Position numbers and translations under genes: made by a program. From Pseudomonas fluorescens (lineage in GTDB: Bacteria; Pseudomonadota; Gammaproteobacteria; Pseudomonadales; Pseudomonadaceae), in NCBI RefSeq assembly GCF_001708445.1, contig NZ_CP015637.1, forward strand, positions 2,791,001-2,855,000: a DNA stretch of 64,000 nucleotides. The letters are read 5' to 3'. Positions 19,802 to 28,866 of the stretch are shown here, one piece after another. The notes under the pieces were generated by a model, which was not told the origin of the DNA, did not search any database, and worked only from the letters and a program-made list of their open reading frames with translations. How positions within the stretch are numbered: the first letter of the stretch is position 1; each line of letters begins with the position of its first letter.

Positions 19802-21130
19802 TCAGAACGGTACGGCCACCGTTAGCTGGCTGTAGACGTTGGTAGCGTTGCCGCCCACCTGGTTCCCACCCGTGGTCTCATCCTTTTTTGGCTGATAAAT
19901 GCCGACCAAAGGGCTGATGATCAGGTGGCTGTTGACCGCCCATTCCACATACAGATCCAGCTCCCTCGCATCGAGATTCAGTGCATCGCTTTTGCGTAGG
20001 GTATTGAAGTCGAAGTACAACGCGCCGACCGTCAGGTTTTCCAATGGGGTCGCCTTCAGGCCGACATGTTGGATACCGGTGTTGCTGTTGAAGGGACCTG
20101 CGTAATTGGAGGCCACTTCACCCTGGAACCAGGTGCCGTAACCGCTGCTTAGCCCAGTGAACAGTGGGTCCCATTTTTGCGAGTAACGGGTGTAGCGGTA
20201 GGTCAGTTTCGGTGACCAGGTCACGTCCGCGAAGGTATAGCCGGCTTCGGCATACCAGGCTTTTTGAGGGCCGGCATCCTTGTCTTGCCAGGCGTATTCA
20301 AACGCGAAACTGGCGTTTTCCATGCCCGCGTTGCCTTCGCCGCGCAGACTGTAGGTATTCAGGCCTTCGCGTTGTTTCTGGAAGTCGCTGGCCCATTGGT
20401 CCGTGACATCAATGCCGTGGACCCAGGTCAGGCCGAGCGTACCGGCGGCAGCCGTGTAGTCGAGGGTGCCCGCCGCCAGCTCGGTTTCCGCCTGGGCGCG
20501 GTTATCGGACTTGAGCCACAACACCGAGCCATGCAGGCCTTCCTGCCCGCCCAGGCGCAGGACTGCGGTGCGATCGAAGGCGTGCCGCGCCGCGAGGTAG
20601 TAGGCGCCTCCGCGATTCAACGCGCCGTCGGCCGGGCCTTTCCCCAGATTAGGACCGTCGTCGTTGATCAGGAACCCTCTGCCGACCTTGACCACCTGGC
20701 GACCGGCGGAAAAATCGATGCCGTCCTTGCCAAGCGCCGGGAACAGATCGGCGGAGCGCCATCCGAGGTACGCATCTTCGATTTTGGTCGTGCGTTCCGA
20801 ACCGTCGGTATTCCCTGCCGCATCGCCGTCACCCCAGGTGCCGGAACTGACCCAGTTGAGTGCGCCGTAGCCGGTGCCGAACCCGGCCAGGCCTTGGTCG
20901 CCGCTCACGCCATACTTGATGAAACCCTCCCGCCAGGTTGAACCCCCGGGCGTACCGTCGTAGTTGTTACGGCTGTTGAACATCCCGTATACCGAAAGGA
21001 AATCAGCATTCAGATGGGTGTCGTCATCGGCATACAGCTCATAGGCCTGGGCCGATGAATCAGCGATCAAGAGGGCTATACCCAGACCAACGGCCTTGGA
21101 CAGTGAGCGAGTTTTCAGCGTTTGCTCCAT
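19802..21130 (-). CDS. Outer-membrane porin, alginate-export-like family
   Basis: A 442-residue outer-membrane beta-barrel protein. A signal peptide (about 28 residues, ending near SSAQA) is followed by alternating beta-strand sequence rich in Tyr, Trp and Gly, and the chain ends in the aromatic C-terminal motif (VAVPF) needed for barrel insertion. The pattern resembles the alginate-export/AlgE-like porin family. The start with RBS caggggaacgtaac-ATG at 21130 is clear; the long open frame before it is not coding. It is divergent from an APC permease and could supply the outer-membrane step for the same substrate. Confidence 0.72.
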   Translation of the reverse strand: MEQTLKTRSLSKAVGLGIALLIADSSAQAYELYADDDTHLNADFLSVYGMFNSRNNYDGTPGGSTWREGFIKYGVSGDQGLAGFGTGYGALNWVSSGTWGDGDAAGNTDGSERTTKIEDAYLGWRSADLFPALGKDGIDFSAGRQVVKVGRGFLINDDGPNLGKGPADGALNRGGAYYLAARHAFDRTAVLRLGGQEGLHGSVLWLKSDNRAQAETELAAGTLDYTAAAGTLGLTWVHGIDVTDQWASDFQKQREGLNTYSLRGEGNAGMENASFAFEYAWQDKDAGPQKAWYAEAGYTFADVTWSPKLTYRYTRYSQKWDPLFTGLSSGYGTWFQGEVASNYAGPFNSNTGIQHVGLKATPLENLTVGALYFDFNTLRKSDALNLDARELDLYVEWAVNSHLIISPLVGIYQPKKDETTGGNQVGGNATNVYSQLTVAVPF

Positions 21131-21423
21131 TGTTACGTTCCCCTGCAGGGTTGGACAGCGATGGCGCATTAGGGCAACCGCGAGGGGGGCAAGTCTTTCA
21201 CCTGCGTGCCACGCAATTGACCCTGCCAGCCAAGCCGTGCACCTTGGCAGACAGCAACAAAACCAAAGGCAGACATGGGCAAGACGACCAGGATGGGAGG
21301 GGCGCACAGTGATGGTGTACTCGATCCCGTTTCGATCAGGGACTGGCTGGGGAAGGCTTCATCGCCGGCGCCTTGAACGGTTCGATACATCCACTAAGAA
21401 ATCCGCTTTCGAGGATCCGCACC

Positions 21424-22923
21424 ATGTCGATCAATGACCGGCTCACACAGCATTTGAAACAGGGCACGGTGGGCTTTCCCACGGCGCTCGCCAGTACCAT
21501 CGGCCTGATCATGGCCAGTCCGGTGATTCTCACCGCCACCATGGGGTTTGGTATCGGCGGCAGCGCTTTTGCGGTGGCCATGCTGATTGCGGTGGTCATG
21601 ATGCTGGCCCAGGCGACGACCTTCGCTGAAGCGGCGTCGATCCTGCCGACCACCGGTTCGGTCTACGACTACATCAATTGCGGTATGGGCCGGTTCTTCG
21701 CCATCACCGGCACCTTGTCGGCGTATCTGATCGTGCATGTGTTTGCCGGCACGGCGGAAACCATCCTTTCCGGGGTCATGGCGCTGGTGAACTTCGAACA
21801 CCTCAATACCCTGGCGGAGTCGGCCGGCGGTTCGTGGTTGCTCGGGGTGGGGTTCGTGCTGGTGTTCGGTATTCTCAATGCCTTTGGCGTGAGTGTGTTT
21901 GGCAAGGCCGAGATCATCCTCACCTTTGGCATGTGGACCACCTTGATGGTATTTGGTGTGCTGGGGCTGATCGCGGCGCCGGTGGTGCCACTGGAGGGCT
22001 GGTTCGGGGTATCGCAGGTGGGCACCGACATGACCACCATCCTGTCGTTGGTGGGCATGGCCATGTTCATGTTCGTCGGCTGCGAGTTCGTCACGCCGTT
22101 GGCGCCAGACCTGCGCAATTCGGCCAAGGTCATGCCCAAGGCGATGATGCTGGGGCTGCTCGGCGTCGCCAGTTGCATGTTCATTTATGGCGCGGCAATG
22201 AAGCGCCAGGTGGAGAACGTGCTGCTCGACGCCACCACGGGCGTGCACCTGTTGGATACACCGATGGCGATCCCGAAATTCGCGGAACAGGTGATGGGCA
22301 GCATCGGCCCGATGTGGCTGGGGATCGGCTTTCTGTTTGCCGGGGCCGCGACCATCAACACCTTGATGGCCGGGGTCCCGCGCATTCTCTACGGCATGGC
22401 GGTGGATGGCGCGTTGCCCAAGGTCTTCACCTACCTGCACCCACGCTTCAAGACCCCGCTGTTGTGCATCCTGGTGGCGATGCTGATTCCTTGCCTGCAC
22501 GCGCTGTACCTGGGCGGCAACACCGACAACATCATGCACCTGGTGCTGGCCGCCGTGTGTGCCTGGAGCTTTGCCTACCTGTTGGTGACGATCTCGGTGG
22601 TGAGCCTGCGTATCCGCCGCCCGGATCTGCCGCGCGCCTATCGTTCGCCGTGGTTTCCGTTGCCGCAGATCCTATCCAGCCTCGGCATCCTTCTGGGCAT
22701 GTGGTTTATCACGCCACCGGGGATGAACCCGGCGGACATCTACATTCCGTTTGGCGTAATGCTGGCCGGCACCGCGGCGTATGCCTTGTTCTGGACCCTG
22801 GTGGTGCAGAAGGTCAATCCGTTCAAACCGGCCTCGGTGGAAGAGGTGTTGACCAACGAGTTCGCCCATGAACCGACCCAGCCTCATGCCGAGTATCAGC
22901 GCCATGCTGCAAAAACTGTTTGA
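21424..22923 (+). CDS. APC-family amino acid/amine permease
   Basis: Inner-membrane transporter, 499 residues, with about 12 hydrophobic segments in the layout of the amino acid-polyamine-organocation superfamily. The first helix has the broken IGLIMASPV region, and the FGKAEIILTFGMWTT stretch marks helix 5. Its 3' end overlaps the DUF3156-like gene by 56 bases, and an FeaR-like regulator follows, so the three are probably functionally linked. FeaR of E. coli activates aromatic amine oxidation, making an aromatic amine such as tyramine a reasonable but unproven substrate. ATG 21424 starts the family's usual N-terminus. Confidence 0.82.
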   Translation: MSINDRLTQHLKQGTVGFPTALASTIGLIMASPVILTATMGFGIGGSAFAVAMLIAVVMMLAQATTFAEAASILPTTGSVYDYINCGMGRFFAITGTLSAYLIVHVFAGTAETILSGVMALVNFEHLNTLAESAGGSWLLGVGFVLVFGILNAFGVSVFGKAEIILTFGMWTTLMVFGVLGLIAAPVVPLEGWFGVSQVGTDMTTILSLVGMAMFMFVGCEFVTPLAPDLRNSAKVMPKAMMLGLLGVASCMFIYGAAMKRQVENVLLDATTGVHLLDTPMAIPKFAEQVMGSIGPMWLGIGFLFAGAATINTLMAGVPRILYGMAVDGALPKVFTYLHPRFKTPLLCILVAMLIPCLHALYLGGNTDNIMHLVLAAVCAWSFAYLLVTISVVSLRIRRPDLPRAYRSPWFPLPQILSSLGILLGMWFITPPGMNPADIYIPFGVMLAGTAAYALFWTLVVQKVNPFKPASVEEVLTNEFAHEPTQPHAEYQRHAAKTV

Positions 22924-23476
22924 GCGGTTCAGCGCCCGGCATACCCCGGCGGGGTATCGCCCTGGGGTGACCCTGGAGCACCTGCGCCGTAACCTCGGCC
23001 TGGCGCATTTCCAGCACACCGCGTCGGCCACGGCCGAGGCCGTGTTGCAGGATGGCCAGTTGCACGTGGAGATTGTCGAACGCACCGAGTCCCAGTTGCT
23101 GATGCACCTGGTGATGACCGAGTTCCTGCTGCGCGTGCCTGCTTCGCGAGAGGGCACCGCGAGTTTTGAACTGCACCACACCGGGGCCGTCCGGCGTACC
23201 GGTATTCGTTGTCGGCAACGCAGCGGCGACCCTGCACTGCTGGCGCTGTTGCAGCCTGACGGGGACTTGCTGCGGGCGTTGATGCCTCTGGATTTCAAGC
23301 GCCTGCGCATTGAGTTGCGGGCCGGCCAGTGGTGCGTACGCCTGGAGCATATGGGCGGCAGCGAGGTGGTCAACCGCATGCCCGCGTTTCGTCGCTACAT
23401 CCCGCTGAGCGCCGATCAGCGCAATGGGTTAGTCGCGACCTTGCTGCATTTCCAACGCGTGCTGGCCGCGCTCTGA
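22868..23476 (+). CDS. DUF3156-like protein of unknown function
   Basis: A 202-residue soluble, arginine-rich protein that I believe belongs to DUF3156; I do not know a function. It has no signal peptide or membrane segment. It overlaps the end of the permease gene by 56 bases in another frame, which shows close co-expression. Notable segments are GYRPGVTLEHLRRNLGLAHF near the N-terminus and FKRLRIELRAGQWCVRLEHMGGSEV near the C-terminus, broken here for length. A later start (MPSISAMLQ, 22886) is possible. It may assist the transporter or an enzyme coded elsewhere. Confidence 0.62.
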   Translation: MNRPSLMPSISAMLQKLFERFSARHTPAGYRPGVTLEHLRRNLGLAHFQHTASATAEAVLQDGQLHVEIVERTESQLLMHLVMTEFLLRVPASREGTASFELHHTGAVRRTGIRCRQRSGDPALLALLQPDGDLLRALMPLDFKRLRIELRAGQWCVRLEHMGGSEVVNRMPAFRRYIPLSADQRNGLVATLLHFQRVLAAL

Positions 23477-23539
23477 TCGCAGGTTTTGGCACCATTAGTG
23501 CAATCGCTTTGGTTAAGACGGATGTGTTGCGCGCACTTA

Positions 23540-23553
23540 GATAACATGTTAAC
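23540..23553. promoter_or_regulatory. HpaR-type operator upstream of the FeaR-like gene
   Basis: GATAACATGTTAAC is the exact reverse complement of the 14-base core GTTAACATGTTATC found before the OprD porin gene of the hpa cluster (35286-35299), and close to GTTAACCTGTTAAC before hpaG1. It lies about 43 bases before the FeaR-like start, where a repressor would block transcription. Confidence 0.6.
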
Positions 23554-23595
23554 TATTGCGCGACAACAACAACAAAAACCAAGGTGGACATAACC

Positions 23596-24558
23596 ATGAT
23601 CATGCAGTCGGCTGGACAAGAGGGGCTCGACACCTGGACCCGCGATCTGCGCGCGATCTGCGGTCACTTCAATACCGAACTGGCCTTCAATCGCTCGCTG
23701 TTTATCGGCAGTATCTCGTCCGGTTACCGTGGCGGGCTGCCCCTGGCTCACTTGCGCACCAACGCGGGCCTGATCAAGCGCCCCAAGGTCTGCGCTGACC
23801 ACGATGACGACCAGCAATGTTTTCTGGTCAGCCAACGCAGCGGCTATAGCCAGATTGCCCAGGACGGCCAGGTCATTCGCCTGGGCCCAGGCGAATTGTT
23901 GTTGATGGACTCGGTGGGCTCCATCGAGATCACCCCGTTCGGGCTGATCGAGCACGCCTCCCTGTGCCTGTCCCGTCATGAAGTGTGCAAGCAACTTGGC
24001 GCGCGGCCGCGTACCTTCGGCAAGATCTCATCGAGCAAAGCCTGCGGGCGCATGCTGCATGTGCTGATGGACCAACTGTGTACGGACGCCCTGGAAGGCG
24101 AGGCGGCAGAGGCAGAGGGCCTGGCATTGCAGTCGGCGTTGGTCGCGCTGCTGGGCTCGGCCTTTGCGCAGCAGGAGGAGGCGAGTGACGACTGCGGCGC
24201 GTTGCAGGGCGTGAACCTGCGCAGCTACGTGCAGAAGGTCATTGATGAGTCGCTCAACCAGCCGGGGTTGAGCCCGGTGGGCCTGGCCAATCGCCTGAAT
24301 ATCTCGGTGCGGCATTTGTACCGATTGTTCGAAGCCGAGGACGACAGTGTGTGCCGCTACATCCAGCGGGCACGGCTTAAGCGCAGTGCCGATGACCTGG
24401 CCAATCCGTTCCTGCGTGGCGAGTCGATCACCTCGATTGCCTACAAGTGGGGTTTCACCGATTCAGCCCACTTCAGCCGCTCGTTCAAGAAGCAGTTCGA
24501 GGTGTCGCCCAAGGATTTTCGCTCCAGCCATTTGCAGCAGATGGCCGAGGTGGTGTGA
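23596..24558 (+). CDS. AraC/XylS-family regulator, FeaR-like
   Basis: A 320-residue activator. The N-terminal half (GYRGGLPLAHLRTNAGLIKRP..., RLGPGELLLMDSVG) matches the cupin-like ligand domain of FeaR-type regulators. The C-terminal 100 residues form the AraC double helix-turn-helix, with LSPVGLANRLNISVRHLYRLFE and ITSIAYKWGFTDSAHFSRSFKKQF. FeaR activates tyramine/phenylethylamine oxidation genes in E. coli. Here no amine oxidase is in the window, but an APC permease lies just upstream. Start ATG 23596 has aaggtgg nine bases upstream; a GTG at 23584 is less likely. Confidence 0.83.
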   Translation: MIMQSAGQEGLDTWTRDLRAICGHFNTELAFNRSLFIGSISSGYRGGLPLAHLRTNAGLIKRPKVCADHDDDQQCFLVSQRSGYSQIAQDGQVIRLGPGELLLMDSVGSIEITPFGLIEHASLCLSRHEVCKQLGARPRTFGKISSSKACGRMLHVLMDQLCTDALEGEAAEAEGLALQSALVALLGSAFAQQEEASDDCGALQGVNLRSYVQKVIDESLNQPGLSPVGLANRLNISVRHLYRLFEAEDDSVCRYIQRARLKRSADDLANPFLRGESITSIAYKWGFTDSAHFSRSFKKQFEVSPKDFRSSHLQQMAEVV

Positions 24559-24671
24559 GTGCGCAACGGGCAGGGAAGCAGTGGTCGTCGAGCCTGCATC
24601 CTGGTGATGCCAGTCAGTTAAGGAAGAACACGATAACTGTGGCGAGCGGGCTTGTTGTGGTGAGGGGCTTG

Positions 24672-24808
24672 TTGTGGCGAGCGGGCTTGCCCCGCGTTGG
24701 GCTGCGCAGCAGCCCCACTCAATCGGAACGCGGAGTATCAGGCACTCCTCAGCGGTTGGTTCTGGGGCTGCTTCGCAGCCCAACGCGGGGCAAGCCCGCT
24801 CGCCACAA
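24672..24808. repeat. REPIN between the FeaR-like gene and hpaR
   Basis: In the 427-base gap after the FeaR-like gene, 24672-24716 (TTGTGGCGAGCGGGCTTGCC...) and 24764-24808 (...GGCAAGCCCGCTCGCCACAA) are an inverted pair of the same REP family as in the nicE-nicF gap. A partial copy lies at 24638-24658. A different REP palindrome (CGCGAGCAAGCTCGCTCCTA) follows at 24851-24873. I see no gene in this gap. Confidence 0.85.
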
Positions 24809-24850
24809 CAAGCGCGTGTTTCCTGAATCAACGCGGCGCCTGTGAGTTTT

Positions 24851-24873
24851 TCGCGAGCAAGCTCGCTCCTACA
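24851..24873. repeat. REP palindrome, second family
   Basis: Contains GCGAGCAAGCTCGC, a self-complementary core, followed by TCCTACA. The same unit occurs twice, inverted, inside the hpa operon. Confidence 0.75.
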
Positions 24874-24958
24874 AAATTACGGGTTGGCCCGGCGCGCCAG
24901 TGGCGGGGGCAGTGAAACAAGTTATCGCGCGTGGCGAAGAGGACAGTGGTAGAGTTTC

Positions 24959-24972
24959 GTTAAAACATTAAC
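24959..24972. promoter_or_regulatory. Candidate HpaR operator at the first hpaR gene
   Basis: GTTAAAACATTAAC agrees with the shared core GTTAACATGTTAAC at 11 of 14 positions and lies 14 bases before the hpaR ATG, suggesting autorepression. It is weaker than the sites before hpaG1 and the OprD porin gene. Confidence 0.5.
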
Positions 24973-24985
24973 TAACTGAAGCCTG

Positions 24986-25420
24986 ATGCCCAGACCCATG
25001 CTCAAACCTCGACAATCCCTGACATTGACCCTGTTGCAGGCCCGCGAAGCGGCCATGAGTTTTTTCCGCCCCTCGCTCAATGAGCACGGCCTGACCGAGC
25101 AACAATGGCGGGTTATCCGCATTCTCAGCCAGCACGAGGAACTGGAAATCTACCAATTGGCCGAGTTGGCCTGCATTCTCAAGCCGAGCATGACCGGTGT
25201 GTTGGTACGCATGGAGGCCGCCGGCCTGGTTCATCGCCGCAAGGCCGAGCAGGACCAGCGGCGGGTGCTGGTGACCCTGGCAGACAAAGGCTGGGCCAGC
25301 TTCGACTCCATGAGCCAGTGCATGGAGGAGAACTACCAGCGCCTGCAAGCGCAGTTCGGCGAAGAAAAATTGCAAACGCTGCTGGGGTTGCTCGATGAGT
25401 TGAAGACCATCAAGCGTTGA
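24986..25420 (+). CDS. hpaR: MarR-family repressor HpaR, copy 1
   Basis: Repressor of the homoprotocatechuate pathway, 144 residues, with a winged-helix MarR fold: LTEQQWRVIRILSQHEELEIYQLAELACILKPSMTGVLVRME contains the recognition helix, and KAEQDQRRVLVTL forms the wing. The HpaR hallmark is the N-terminal LTLTLLQAREAAMSFFRP. It lies convergent to hpaI at the far end of the operon. A second HpaR paralogue of very similar sequence is encoded at the other end of the cluster. The related operators found across the cluster are likely targets of one or both. Confidence 0.88.
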   Translation: MPRPMLKPRQSLTLTLLQAREAAMSFFRPSLNEHGLTEQQWRVIRILSQHEELEIYQLAELACILKPSMTGVLVRMEAAGLVHRRKAEQDQRRVLVTLADKGWASFDSMSQCMEENYQRLQAQFGEEKLQTLLGLLDELKTIKR

Positions 25421-25426
25421 GTGTCA

Positions 25427-25451
25427 GCCCACCTGTTGCGTCCGGGTGGGC
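25427..25451. terminator. Hairpin between convergent hpaR and hpaI
   Basis: GCCCACC and GGTGGGC form a 7-bp stem with an 11-base loop in the 53-base gap between the converging genes. There is no T-run on either side, so its strength as a terminator is uncertain. Confidence 0.4.
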
Positions 25452-25473
25452 GTGTTGAAACGACGACGCGGGG

Positions 25474-26274
25474 TCAGTACACACCGCCGGCCTTGAGCGG
25501 CGCCACGCCATCCTTGAACGTGGCTGCCAGGCTTTGCAGGCCGCGCATCAGCACGGTGGTGTCGACCCCCACCGCCACGAACGCAGCGCCCAGTTCGATA
25601 TAGCGCCTGGCCAGGGTCGGGTCCGCACTGAGAATACCCGCGGCCTTGCCCGCCTGGCGAACTCGCGCGATGGCGTCTTCGATCGCCGCCTGCACGGCGG
25701 GATGCCCTGGGTTGCCGCGGTAACCCATCGACGCACTCAAATCCGCCGGGCCAATGAACACCCCGTCGACGCCGTCGACCTGCGCAATCGCGTCCAGGTT
25801 GGCCAGGCCTTCGAGGTTCTCGATTTGTACCAGCAGGCACATCTGTGCGTCGGCCTGGTCCAGGTAGCCGGGAATGCTGTTCCAGCGCGACGCCCGGGCG
25901 AGGGCGCTGCCCACCCCACGAATGCCCTGGGGCGGATAGTGCATCGCGCGTACCAGCTCCCGTGCCTGGTCGGCGCTTTCGACCATCGGCACCAGCAGCG
26001 TTTGCGCGCCGATATCCAGCAGTTGCTTGATCAGTGCGCTATCGCCGACCACCGGGCGAATGATCGCTTGGCTGGCGTAAGGCGCAATGGCTTGCAACTG
26101 GCCGAGCATGCCACGCAGGTCATTGGGGGCGTGTTCGCCGTCGATCAGCAGCCAGTCAAACCCGGCATTGGCTGCCAGCTCCGCGCAATAGGCATCGGCC
26201 AGGCCGAGCCACAGGCCGATCTGGGTTTCGCCGCTGCACAGGCGCTGCTTGAAGCGGTTGATGGGCATCTCCAT
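25474..26274 (-). CDS. hpaI: 4-hydroxy-2-oxoheptane-1,7-dioate aldolase HpaI
   Basis: Class II metal-dependent aldolase that splits 4-hydroxy-2-oxoheptanedioate into pyruvate and succinic semialdehyde, the last step of homoprotocatechuate breakdown. The 266-residue protein has the HpcH/HpaI barrel markers: [21 protein letters not shown] with DGEH (His45 acts as base in relatives), [11 protein letters not shown] with the metal-binding Glu, and [10 protein letters not shown] with the metal-binding Asp. ATG 26274 follows tggagga at ideal spacing. It is the last gene of the hpa operon, 16 bases after hpaH. Confidence 0.92.
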   Translation of the reverse strand: MEMPINRFKQRLCSGETQIGLWLGLADAYCAELAANAGFDWLLIDGEHAPNDLRGMLGQLQAIAPYASQAIIRPVVGDSALIKQLLDIGAQTLLVPMVESADQARELVRAMHYPPQGIRGVGSALARASRWNSIPGYLDQADAQMCLLVQIENLEGLANLDAIAQVDGVDGVFIGPADLSASMGYRGNPGHPAVQAAIEDAIARVRQAGKAAGILSADPTLARRYIELGAAFVAVGVDTTVLMRGLQSLAATFKDGVAPLKAGGVY

Positions 26275-26290
26275 GAACGGTCCTCCAGGG

Positions 26291-27094
26291 TCAGACAAAT
26301 CGGCAGGCAATCGAGCCCAGCATGTCGTAGTCGACATGGAAGGTGTCGCCGGGGTTGGCTGCCACCGGACGGGTAAATGAGCCGCCGAGGATGATTTGCC
26401 CAGGCTGCAAGGTCACGTCATAGGGCGCCAGCTTGTTCGCCAGCCAGGCCACCCCCTTGGCCGGGTGGTTGAGCACGGCGGCGGATACGCCGGATTCTTC
26501 GATCACGCCGTTGCGGTACAGCACCGCAGGCACCTTGCGCAGGTCGATCTCGGTCGGGCGCACGGCGCGGCCCCCCATGACCACACCGGCATTGGCGGCG
26601 TTGTCGGAAATGGTATCGAACACCTTGCGCGTGGCCTGGGTCTGCGGGTCGATCTGCTGGATGCGCGCATCGATGATTTCCAGCGCCGGGATGACCCATT
26701 CGGTGGCGTCGAGCACATCGAAAATCGTGCAGTTCGGGCCCTTGAGCGGCTTGCCGAGAATGAACGCCAGCTCCACCTCGACGCGCGGCACGATAAAGCG
26801 TTCGAAGGGAATGTCGGTGCCTTCGTCGAAGAACATGTCGTCGAGCAGGGCACCGTAATCCGGCTCGGTGATGTTCGACGACACTTGCATCGCGCGAGAG
26901 GTCAAGCCGATCTTGTGCCCGACCAGCTTGCGTCCGTCCTTGATCTTCTGCGCGACCCAGGCGCGTTGTATCGCGTAGGCGTCGTCAATCGTGATCGCCG
27001 GGTAATCCAGCGAAAATTGCCGCACCTGTTCCCTGGAGCGCTCGGCCCGGTCCAGTTGTGCGGCGGCTTGCAGAATCTGCTGTTGATCGAGCAT
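26291..27094 (-). CDS. hpaH: 2-oxo-hepta-3-ene-1,7-dioate hydratase HpaH
   Basis: Hydratase of the fumarylacetoacetate hydrolase-like/MhpD family that adds water to 2-oxohept-3-enedioate, giving the substrate of HpaI. The protein has 267 residues, the usual length. Typical stretches are [13 protein letters not shown] and the acidic metal site [16 protein letters not shown]. The region ends [16 protein letters not shown], as in HpaH and MhpD. Its start lies 12 bases after the end of the transporter gene hpaX, so it is co-transcribed. Confidence 0.92.
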   Translation of the reverse strand: MLDQQQILQAAAQLDRAERSREQVRQFSLDYPAITIDDAYAIQRAWVAQKIKDGRKLVGHKIGLTSRAMQVSSNITEPDYGALLDDMFFDEGTDIPFERFIVPRVEVELAFILGKPLKGPNCTIFDVLDATEWVIPALEIIDARIQQIDPQTQATRKVFDTISDNAANAGVVMGGRAVRPTEIDLRKVPAVLYRNGVIEESGVSAAVLNHPAKGVAWLANKLAPYDVTLQPGQIILGGSFTRPVAANPGDTFHVDYDMLGSIACRFV

Positions 27095-27106
27095 GACGAA
27101 GTTCTC

Positions 27107-28411
27107 TTACTGTGGATTGACGATGGCCGCGTCGGTGCGCAGGACCAAAAAACCGCCCAGGGCGATAAACAGGGCCAGCACATACAAGGCCAGGCTGGCG
27201 CTCTGGGTGGTGTCCCGCATCCAGCCGATCAGGTAGGGCGCGAGGAACGAGGCGATGCTGCCAAACGAACTGATCAGGGCAATCCCCGCCGCCTGGGTGC
27301 TGTTGGACAGGAAGGCCGGCGGCAACTGCCAGAACATCGGCAGGGCGGCGCTGGCCCCCATGCCGGCGATCACCAGGCCGCTCAGTACCCAGGTCGGATT
27401 GGTCGGCGACAGCCCGGCCACGGCGATACCGATCGCCGACATCAGCAGGGGCACGCACAGGTGCCAGCGCCGTTCACGGTTGCGGTCGGATGAGCGTCCG
27501 CACCCGATCATGAAGAAACACCCGGCCAGGTAGGGCACCGCACTGAGCAGGCCGACCTGGCTGTCGCGGCCGATACCGGCGCCGTGGATCAGGGTCGGCA
27601 TCCAGAACGCGAGGGTGTTGACTGCGAGCATCACGGCGAAATAGATCGCCACCAGCAACCAGACCTGCGGGTCGCGCAGAATGCCGCCAAACGAGGTGAT
27701 CGACTTACGCTGCTCCTCACTGCTCAGTTGCGTGCGCAGTTGCTGCTTTTGCAGCGGGTTGAGCCACGTCACTGTCTCGAAGGTGTCCGGCAGGCACTTG
27801 AGCACCACCAGGCCGAGGAGGATCACGGGGGCGCCTTCGATCAGGAACATCCACTGCCAGCCGCGCAAGCCGCCGAAGTCATGGAAGTGCTCCAGGATCG
27901 CCCCCGACAATGGCCCGCCGATGACACCGGCCATGGGTACCGCAATCGCAAACAGCGCGGTGACTTGCGCCCGACGACGCGCCGGGTACCAACGGTTGAG
28001 AAACACCAGAATCCCTGGGAAGAAGCCCGCTTCGGCCACCCCCAGCAAAAAGCGCAGCACGTAGAAACCGGTGGAGCTTTCGATCCACAGCATACTGGTG
28101 GAGAGTACCCCCCAGACCACCATCAGGCAGGCGATCCAACGCCGTGGCCCGACCCGGTCGAGGGCGATGTTGCTGGGCACGCCAAACAGCGCGTAAGCGA
28201 TGAAGAACAGTCCGGCCCCGAGGCCGTACACGGTGTCGCTGAAATGCAGGTCGGCGCTCATCTGCATCTTGGCGAAGCCGATGTTGATCCGGTCCAAATG
28301 GGCAAACAGATAACAGATCAGCAGCAAGGGCATCAGGCGCCAGGTGACGACGCTGTGGGTGCGCTGGTGTTCAAGCAGGGTGGTGCTGTCGGCGGTATTG
28401 GCTGTGCTCAT
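27107..28411 (-). CDS. hpaX: 4-hydroxyphenylacetate permease HpaX-like (MFS)
   Basis: Major facilitator of the anion:cation symporter branch, 434 residues and about 12 helices. It has the branch motif DRINIGFAKMQM after helix 1, RVGPRRWIACLMV, and the cytoplasmic loop RRRAQVTALFAI. Its place inside the hpa operon, between hpaF and hpaH, points to import of 4-hydroxyphenylacetate or 3,4-dihydroxyphenylacetate, as for HpaX of E. coli W. The sequence is similar in type to the nic transporter earlier in the window; both belong to the same branch. Confidence 0.87.
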   Translation of the reverse strand: MSTANTADSTTLLEHQRTHSVVTWRLMPLLLICYLFAHLDRINIGFAKMQMSADLHFSDTVYGLGAGLFFIAYALFGVPSNIALDRVGPRRWIACLMVVWGVLSTSMLWIESSTGFYVLRFLLGVAEAGFFPGILVFLNRWYPARRRAQVTALFAIAVPMAGVIGGPLSGAILEHFHDFGGLRGWQWMFLIEGAPVILLGLVVLKCLPDTFETVTWLNPLQKQQLRTQLSSEEQRKSITSFGGILRDPQVWLLVAIYFAVMLAVNTLAFWMPTLIHGAGIGRDSQVGLLSAVPYLAGCFFMIGCGRSSDRNRERRWHLCVPLLMSAIGIAVAGLSPTNPTWVLSGLVIAGMGASAALPMFWQLPPAFLSNSTQAAGIALISSFGSIASFLAPYLIGWMRDTTQSASLALYVLALFIALGGFLVLRTDAAIVNPQ

Positions 28412-28459
28412 GATGTTGTACTTTTTTTTGAGTGGCCGTTGGCGGAAGGCGAGCGCTGT

Positions 28460-28852
28460 TCAGCTCGCCTGGTTTTTCAAGAAGGCATGCACGTTGTTTT
28501 GCTTGAAGTTGAGCTCCGGGTGCAGCTCGATCATCTCGAACGACAACGCCAGCAAGCGTTGTGATTGCAGCTCGGCGAAGTGCTGGGTGATCACCTCGAA
28601 CAGGCTTTCGGCGACCGCCTTGCGCGTCGCCAGGTCGCGTCCGTGGCCGACCTTGAGGGTCATGTGGACGAAGGCGTAGTCGTGCTTGCCGTCGGCCATG
28701 CGCCAGGTGTCCAGGCGCACGCCACGGCTGCGGATGCCGCCAAGGGGAAATACGCCGCTGTCGCCCAGCACGGTGTGGACCTTCTGGAACAGGGCGGGCA
28801 GGTCGGCGTGCTGCTCGATGTTGTCGGTGTATTCAGCAATGAAGTGCGGCAT
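28460..28852 (-). CDS. hpaF: 5-carboxymethyl-2-hydroxymuconate isomerase HpaF
   Basis: Tautomerase-superfamily enzyme, 130 residues, that isomerises 5-carboxymethyl-2-hydroxymuconate to 5-oxo-pent-3-ene-1,2,5-tricarboxylate. The start MPHFIAEY leaves the catalytic Pro at position 1 after removal of Met, the hallmark of the family. SRGVRLDTWRMADG and FVHMTLKVGHGR are family signatures. The start at 28852 is chosen for that proline; the frame stays open upstream over hpaD but that part is a shadow. It lies 14 bases after hpaD. Confidence 0.92.
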   Translation of the reverse strand: MPHFIAEYTDNIEQHADLPALFQKVHTVLGDSGVFPLGGIRSRGVRLDTWRMADGKHDYAFVHMTLKVGHGRDLATRKAVAESLFEVITQHFAELQSQRLLALSFEMIELHPELNFKQNNVHAFLKNQAS

Positions 28853-28866
28853 GTGCGGCTCCCGGT

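Noticed and set aside
24559..24985. A small gene within the FeaR-hpaR gap
   Set aside because: The open frames are entirely made of REP sequence read in different phases.
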